From Cristatella mucedo (Eukaryota; Bryozoa; Phylactolaemata; Cristatellidae): a DNA stretch of 64,000 nt. Below are positions 59,954 through 64,000 of this stretch, one piece after another. Each line of letters starts with the position of its first letter. Position 1 is the first letter of the stretch. The stretch covers positions 5,962,001-6,026,000 of the forward strand of contig WPIO01000011.1 in NCBI GenBank assembly GCA_009760855.2, given 5' to 3'. Below the pieces are notes generated by a model, which was not told where the DNA came from, did not search any database, and saw nothing but the letters and a program-made list of their open reading frames with translations. The position numbers were made by a program, and so were the translations under genes.

Positions 59954-60241
59954 ATGACGGCGGCGGCCATCATGATGACGACTCGCTCGCTGCAAGACGA
60001 CTTCGAGGCGCACGTGCGCGAGATGAAGTCGCATGTCCTCGCGCTGCGCCTTCAGTCGGAGCGTCAGAAGTGCGCGCTGTGGATACGCAAGCTCTGCGAG
60101 GTGCCGCAGGGTGTGGCCTCGCGAAGGGTGCGAAACTCCTACAGCAAGGCACTGCTCGTCATGCTGAAGCGCGGACGTCTCGATCCGCCCTTCCGGACGA
60201 CGCCCAGTTCGGGACCGCTGGCGCCGCTGCCGGTGCACCTG
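59954..60241 (+). CDS. CEP112: CEP112-like gene, exon 1
   Basis: It encodes 96 codons from ATG 59954 to donor CACCTG|GTACGC, phase 0. The frame is also open upstream of 59954 without an ATG. ATGs at 59969 and 59972 are alternative starts. Conserved residues run from LQDDFEAHVREMKSHVLALR through SERQKCALWIRKLCE to LKRGRLDPPF and GPLAPLPVHL. It sits in a CpG-rich block, as expected of a 5' end. Confidence 0.85.
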
Positions 60242-63200
60242 GTACGCTCGCTCGCGCACTCGCACCGAGCCAGCAATCGCTGAGCCCCGCGATCTTGCAC
60301 TGCTGACGGCCGGAGCGGCGGGTAGGCGGCGACGCGAGCTCTAGCGATATGCGTTCATGCTTCGCTGTGTTGACCTCTTGACCGCAGCTGCCTCAGTGTG
60401 CTACGTTCGACGAATCGCGCCGCGACGACGTCTTTGCCGTCATCGATTGTGACGCGACGCGCCTCGGAGCTTCCTTTCATTGTGCTCGCCACTTATTGTC
60501 GCCTCTCCGAGACGCCACTGGTTGGCCGAGCTTCGCTCGGCTGCCCGGCTGGCGACCTCGACCCGTCCTTTTCTCGCTCTTCAGTTCTCGTGCGCTCTGC
60601 TGCTGCTAGATCGAATCGGAGGATGAGGAGGAAGAAGTGGAGGAGGGTGGAGTCCGACGGCCTCTGACTCTCGCTCGCGCCCTCCTCCTATCACTCTTCC
60701 TGCTTTCCCGTGGCACCTCCTCTCCCTTCTCGAGCAGCGAGAACTCGAGTTTGTTTTCCCGGCCTCGTGTTCGCTCTGTGCTCTCTAGAATCAGCCGCCA
60801 GCGTCGTCCTGATGAGTGTGGCAGCAGCCAATTGTTGGGAAGCGACTTTAGAGAGCTCTTTAGAGCCGTCGGAGCGGTTCCGGAGGCCCTTCCTCAGGCC
60901 AGCCTCAGCTCCTAAGTACCGCGCCCCACCTGCAAACTGAATATAATTAATATAATTCATTTATATAGCGCTCCAAGAGAACTTAATCTCTATTCAGGCG
61001 CTTCACATATGCCTCGGGGCTCGAGCCCACGACCTCAGTCAGACCTTGGTCGGGGCGAGCACCTTAACCGCTAGACCAAACCAAACTGAAATGCGAGCTA
61101 GAACGCGGATGTAGCGAGTTTCGGTCGCGGCGGTTGCAGAGCTACCGAAGCGCCTTCCCCCCCACACAGCGCCCTCTCCCCCCCCCACAGCGCCCTCTCC
61201 CCCACAGCACTCTGTTTCTATTCGGTTCCCAGCCGCCGTCGAGCACCCGGCGAACGAGATGAGTGACGAGGCGATCGCTCGCGACCTCGCGGTGTTGCTT
61301 CAATTAACAGCGAGATTGTAAGCGCTGAGAAAGGGGCCTTTAACGCCTCTCTTCATCCGCAGCTCTAATGCTTCTTCTAATAGCACGCTCGCCTCGCGTC
61401 GCCGCACTGCAGCGGGCGCGGGACCCGGCGACCGCTGCCGCGAGCAGTCGTCACTTTATGCTGCAGTGACTGCCCCAGCCGTGCCCTGCGGTGCCGTGCA
61501 GCCGACCCAGGGTGGTGCTTATCAATGGAGTCGTTCAAGGGTTAAGAGCCGTCGGAGCTCGGCTTGCTGATCGAGGGGTGGCGGGCCTCAGTCGACACCA
61601 TTCAACGGGATCGCCGACGGATGGTGAGAGCTGGAGCTCGAGTAGACGGTTGACGATCGCTGTCGGCATCGGGTCTGCCGCTCCATGGAAGGAGAAGAAG
61701 ACATAGCGGAGTGTAGCTTCCTGCCGGACAGGCCGTCGGCGGACAGGCAGAGAGTGGGATCGGGGCAAGGGTCGGACCACGAGCCGCGCTCCGAGGTCCG
61801 AGCTGTCGGCCCGAGCCGATCGCTAGCTCGAGGCTGCAGAGTTTGAAGTGCGATGGGGATGACAGATGACATGTAATTCCACGGACAGCGCACGATCGAG
61901 TACGATGCAGAAGCTACGATGAGATAAAATAGCGGCATAGTAAGAAAGGCCGCGTATTGAATGACCTTTAAAGGAAATACAAAAAGGCGCGGCTGGGAAA
62001 TCCTCAAGTGGGCTGGAAAGTACCACGAAGTTCGTGCGTGTGTGTGAACTCCAATGGCGAATGCTTGCTGGCTCCGTTTGACGGCGAGGTAGCGCTCGAT
62101 CTCTGCGATTATTACAGGTTGAATCGCTGAGCTCTTATCCAATTTTCGCTGGCCGCATCGACCCTTATTGGGCCGCTCTCATTCGAACGTAAATACAGAC
62201 ACTAGATGACGAAAACTCCGCCTCGCTGCCTTCGAATCCTTAGCATAATTTTTGCTGCACAGTAATCGCGCCCAGTCACGCCGAAGCAAGGCGTCGTGTA
62301 GCTAGCTGCCTCGGGATAAAAGCTAGATGCGCCCAGCAACGCCGAGCTTTGACCGTGAGGGCTGCAAGTTGTCGTCGAAAGCGAGGCCCAACACGAGGGT
62401 CTATCTCGAGAGCGAGGCCCGACAGGCGGTCATTGCTTTGGCGCTTCGCCTTTCGAAGGGCAATCCGACGGCCGCTCCGACTCCCACACGCTCCCGCGCC
62501 GTTGGTTGCAGGTTAACCACGTTGAGAGCTCCGGCTCTGCCGACGTGCCCATCTGGGTCTCCGACCTGACTCTGTACGACAGCGGGCTGCTGGCTCGCGA
62601 CCTCCTCGACGACACCGGCGCCAAGCAGCTGCCGTACGACACGGACGCCGAAGAGTGTGCTGAGATTGAGGCCGCCCTCTGCACCGCAGCCGGCGCCGGG
62701 CGCTTCCGACCACCGTCTCCTGCCGTGCGTGCCCTGCCGGTCACGCGCTCGCCGACCAGGTCATCGCCGCCGCCTCGAGCGCCGTCGCCGGTCAAGGCCT
62801 TTGCGAGCGGCACGCCGCTGCCACGAAGTCCGGAGCGCCTCGCTGCGGCCGTTGCTCGTCTGAACGGCCACGGCCGACGCAGCCCGCTCGAGCGCTCGTC
62901 CGGCGGCTCGTGCTCCGACGACGTCGACGCGTTCGCTCGAGACGTGGCGTCCACGTCGTCGCCGCTTCGAGCGCCCAGCCCCTCGCTAAGCCCGAGCCGC
63001 CAGCGCCAGCAGCAGCTGCTGCAGCTGCAGCTGCTGCTGGCTCACAGAGAGCCGTATCGCGCTGGCCCAGGCACGGCCCAGACCGACGTCGCCAATGGCG
63101 TCGACTACGGGGACGGCGGCGTCGGAGGAGGTCCGGAGAGCAGCTCCGACGGGGGCAGTGGCAGCGAAGCTGCGGCAGAGCCGCTCGAGCCTCGATCGGC

Positions 63201-63486
63201 GTCGCCGCCGCGAAGAGTGGACCGGAGATCGGCGTCGGACTTCTCCGTGGACGATGGTGCTGGCTTGCGATCAGAAGCCTCCGGTGCAGAGCCGAGGCGC
63301 AGCTCGACGAGCCCGAGTGGCGGCGGCAAGTCGCAGCGGGCGTACATCGCCCGTCGCTCGCTGCTGCCGTCGCCGCCGCCGTCGCCGTCAGCCCAGGAAC
63401 TCGACGCCAAGCTGAAGGCGTTCGAGTCACGCCTTCGCGTCGAGACGGTGCAGCTGCACAGGAAGCACGACTCTGCGATTCAAAAG
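59954..63486 (+). CDS. CEP112: CEP112-like centrosomal coiled-coil protein, 5' part (gene runs off the window)
   Basis: Centrosomal protein of 112 kDa type, a large coiled-coil protein of the centrosome; molecular function is poorly known. Supported exons are 59954-60241, 60397 to about 60433, and 62512-63486. Exon 1 contains SERQKCALWIRKLCEVPQG and RNSYSKALLVMLKRG, matching the conserved CEP112 N-terminal block (SERQKCALWI-KLCEP, N-YAKLLL-MLKRG). Exon 3 opens with DVPIWVSDL, comparable to the LP-WVLGEL segment, and ends DAKLKAFESRLRVETVQLHR then KHDSAIQK, the start of the family coiled coil. The rest lies beyond 64000. The second exon's donor is unclear, so the joined frame is not proven. 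Symbol by motif recall, not by search. Confidence 0.75.
60397..60433 (+). CDS. CEP112: CEP112-like gene, exon 2 (3' end uncertain)
   Basis: After a short 155-base intron, acceptor GCTGCCTCAG gives CATFDESRRDD in phase 0. Joined to exon 1 this reads LPVHLCATFDES, equal in length to LPTYMSIYFDEP of CEP112 as remembered. The acceptor nine bases earlier (60387) would add LPQ. No good donor is visible: GAC|GTCTTT at 60433 keeps phase but is weak. The frame stays open to about 60607. Confidence 0.5.
60943..61085 (-). mobile_element. SINE-A copy, minus strand, cleanest in the window
   Basis: TTAATATAATTCATTTATAT end, AATCTCTATTCAGGCGCTTC hairpin, GGGCTCGAGCCCACGACCTC B box and AACCGCTAGACCAAACCA head. 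It lies in an intron of the CEP112-like gene. Confidence 0.85.
61155..61212. repeat. Three tandem CACAGCGCCCTCTCCCC units
   Basis: A ~20-base C-rich unit repeated with variable C runs, in an intron of the CEP112-like gene. Confidence 0.75.
62512..63486 (+). CDS. CEP112: CEP112-like gene, long Ser/Pro-rich exon entering the coiled coil
   Basis: The acceptor is CGTTGGTTGCAG and the donor CAAAAG|GTAAGC. It is open for 325 codons, phase 0. It begins VNHVESSGSADVPIWVSDL; the middle is disordered and rich in Ser, Pro, Arg and Ala, with many SP sites and a short Gln/Leu run (QRQQQLLQLQLLL). It ends in a charged heptad-like segment (LDAKLKAFESRLRVETVQLH). GC content is very high. SP density suggests phosphorylation by cell-cycle kinases; that is inference. 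Confidence 0.78.
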
Positions 63487-64000
63487 GTAAGCTGCGACGA
63501 TGGCTTCCGGTGCGCCGGCAAGCCGCCGAGCCGCCGAGTTTAGCTGCCCATTCAGGTCCCGTTTGGGGGCTCGAAAGTCATCGGCTAGAGAGCTGCTATC
63601 GGCAGCAGGACTTTCTGCATTGCCCGGATAGAGTCACGTGACCGTCAGATCGGAGGGGGAGGCGTCACTCCTCCTGTTGTACCCCTCTTGCCCTAGTTGG
63701 GTGCGGTGCTTTTACTGCGAAGTCAGAGGCAATGGTGACTAGCCTAGCTTGAACGCGTTTCACAGCCCATCCAGAGACCTCGACGAGGTGGACACTCGAT
63801 GAGAGAGACAGCTACGAAGCTGCACTCGCTGCTCGTTTGGCTGAGCAAACTGGATGTCCTCTGCCATGTCCGGTGCGCCTACTCATTCCGTCTGGTCGTA
63901 CCGTAGTCAATACTGACTGCTTGGGTCGCCCTCGGGACAGCACCTCGATGTGGGCAGCAGTTTGGTGGGTGTCACGTGCCCTCTAGAGACAGAGCAGCTG
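63487..64000. other. Intron of the CEP112-like gene, runs off the window
   Basis: It follows donor CAAAAG|GTAAGC. No further exon is seen before the end. Confidence 0.55.

Larger units (their letters stand above)
60434..62511. other. Intron(s) of the CEP112-like gene
   Basis: A SINE-A copy and the C-rich tandem repeat. The CpG-rich parts could hide a small exon that would resolve the unclear junction after 60433. Confidence 0.4.

Noticed and set aside
59620-60265. Minus-strand frames of 117-125 codons over the CEP112-like first exon
   Set aside because: Shadows of the + strand exon in GC-rich DNA.
62792-63641. Frames of 106-243 codons rich in Arg in other phases
   Set aside because: Shadows of the long CEP112-like exon; Arg-rich text is typical of shifted GC-rich codons.

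Overview
This window is nuclear DNA from an invertebrate animal. It has spliced genes with GT-AG introns and the standard code. It is full of simple repeats, 3'-end fragments of L2/CR1-type LINEs and tRNA-derived SINEs. The phylum cannot be fixed from the sequence; a lophotrochozoan or other non-model invertebrate is a reasonable guess, no more.

Two genes can be recognised, both on the + strand. (1) About 20475-55167 holds an NR2C-type orphan nuclear receptor (TR2/TR4 group). I rebuilt it as 11 exons whose reading phases all agree, for a protein of about 712 residues. It has an N-terminal region, a complete two-zinc-finger DNA-binding domain, a hinge, and a complete ligand-binding domain ending in helix 12 and a TAG stop. 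The two N-terminal exons are less certain than the other nine. (2) From about 59954 to beyond the window lies the 5' part of a centrosomal CEP112-like gene: a conserved first exon, a short second exon and a long Ser/Pro-rich third exon that opens into a coiled coil. No metabolic or operon-type link joins the two genes; they are simply neighbours about 4.8 kb apart.

Layout: 1-20.4 kb has no recognisable gene. It holds CpG-rich blocks (about 0.9-1.8, 4.9-5.6 and 13.9-15.6 kb), LINE and SINE fragments, and GA, AT and AC arrays. 20.4-55.2 kb is the receptor gene; its introns carry LINE tails, SINEs, a hAT-like DNA element, a long inverted repeat, a ~530-bp TCTG array directly after the second DNA-binding exon and a ~180-bp AT array. 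55.2-59.9 kb is intergenic, with one long LINE copy at 57.7-58.5 kb. 59.0-60.7 kb is the GC-rich 5' end of the CEP112-like gene.

The repeats form a small ecology: two abundant LINE families (called here LINE-1 and LINE-2), traces of a third, and two tRNA-like SINE families (SINE-A, SINE-B). SINE-A and LINE-1 end in closely similar double-hairpin tails followed by ATT-rich ends. This is the usual sign of a SINE copied by its partner LINE. Several insertions are nested and give relative ages. I saw no CRISPR array, functional tRNA or rRNA gene, or intact transposon ORF.
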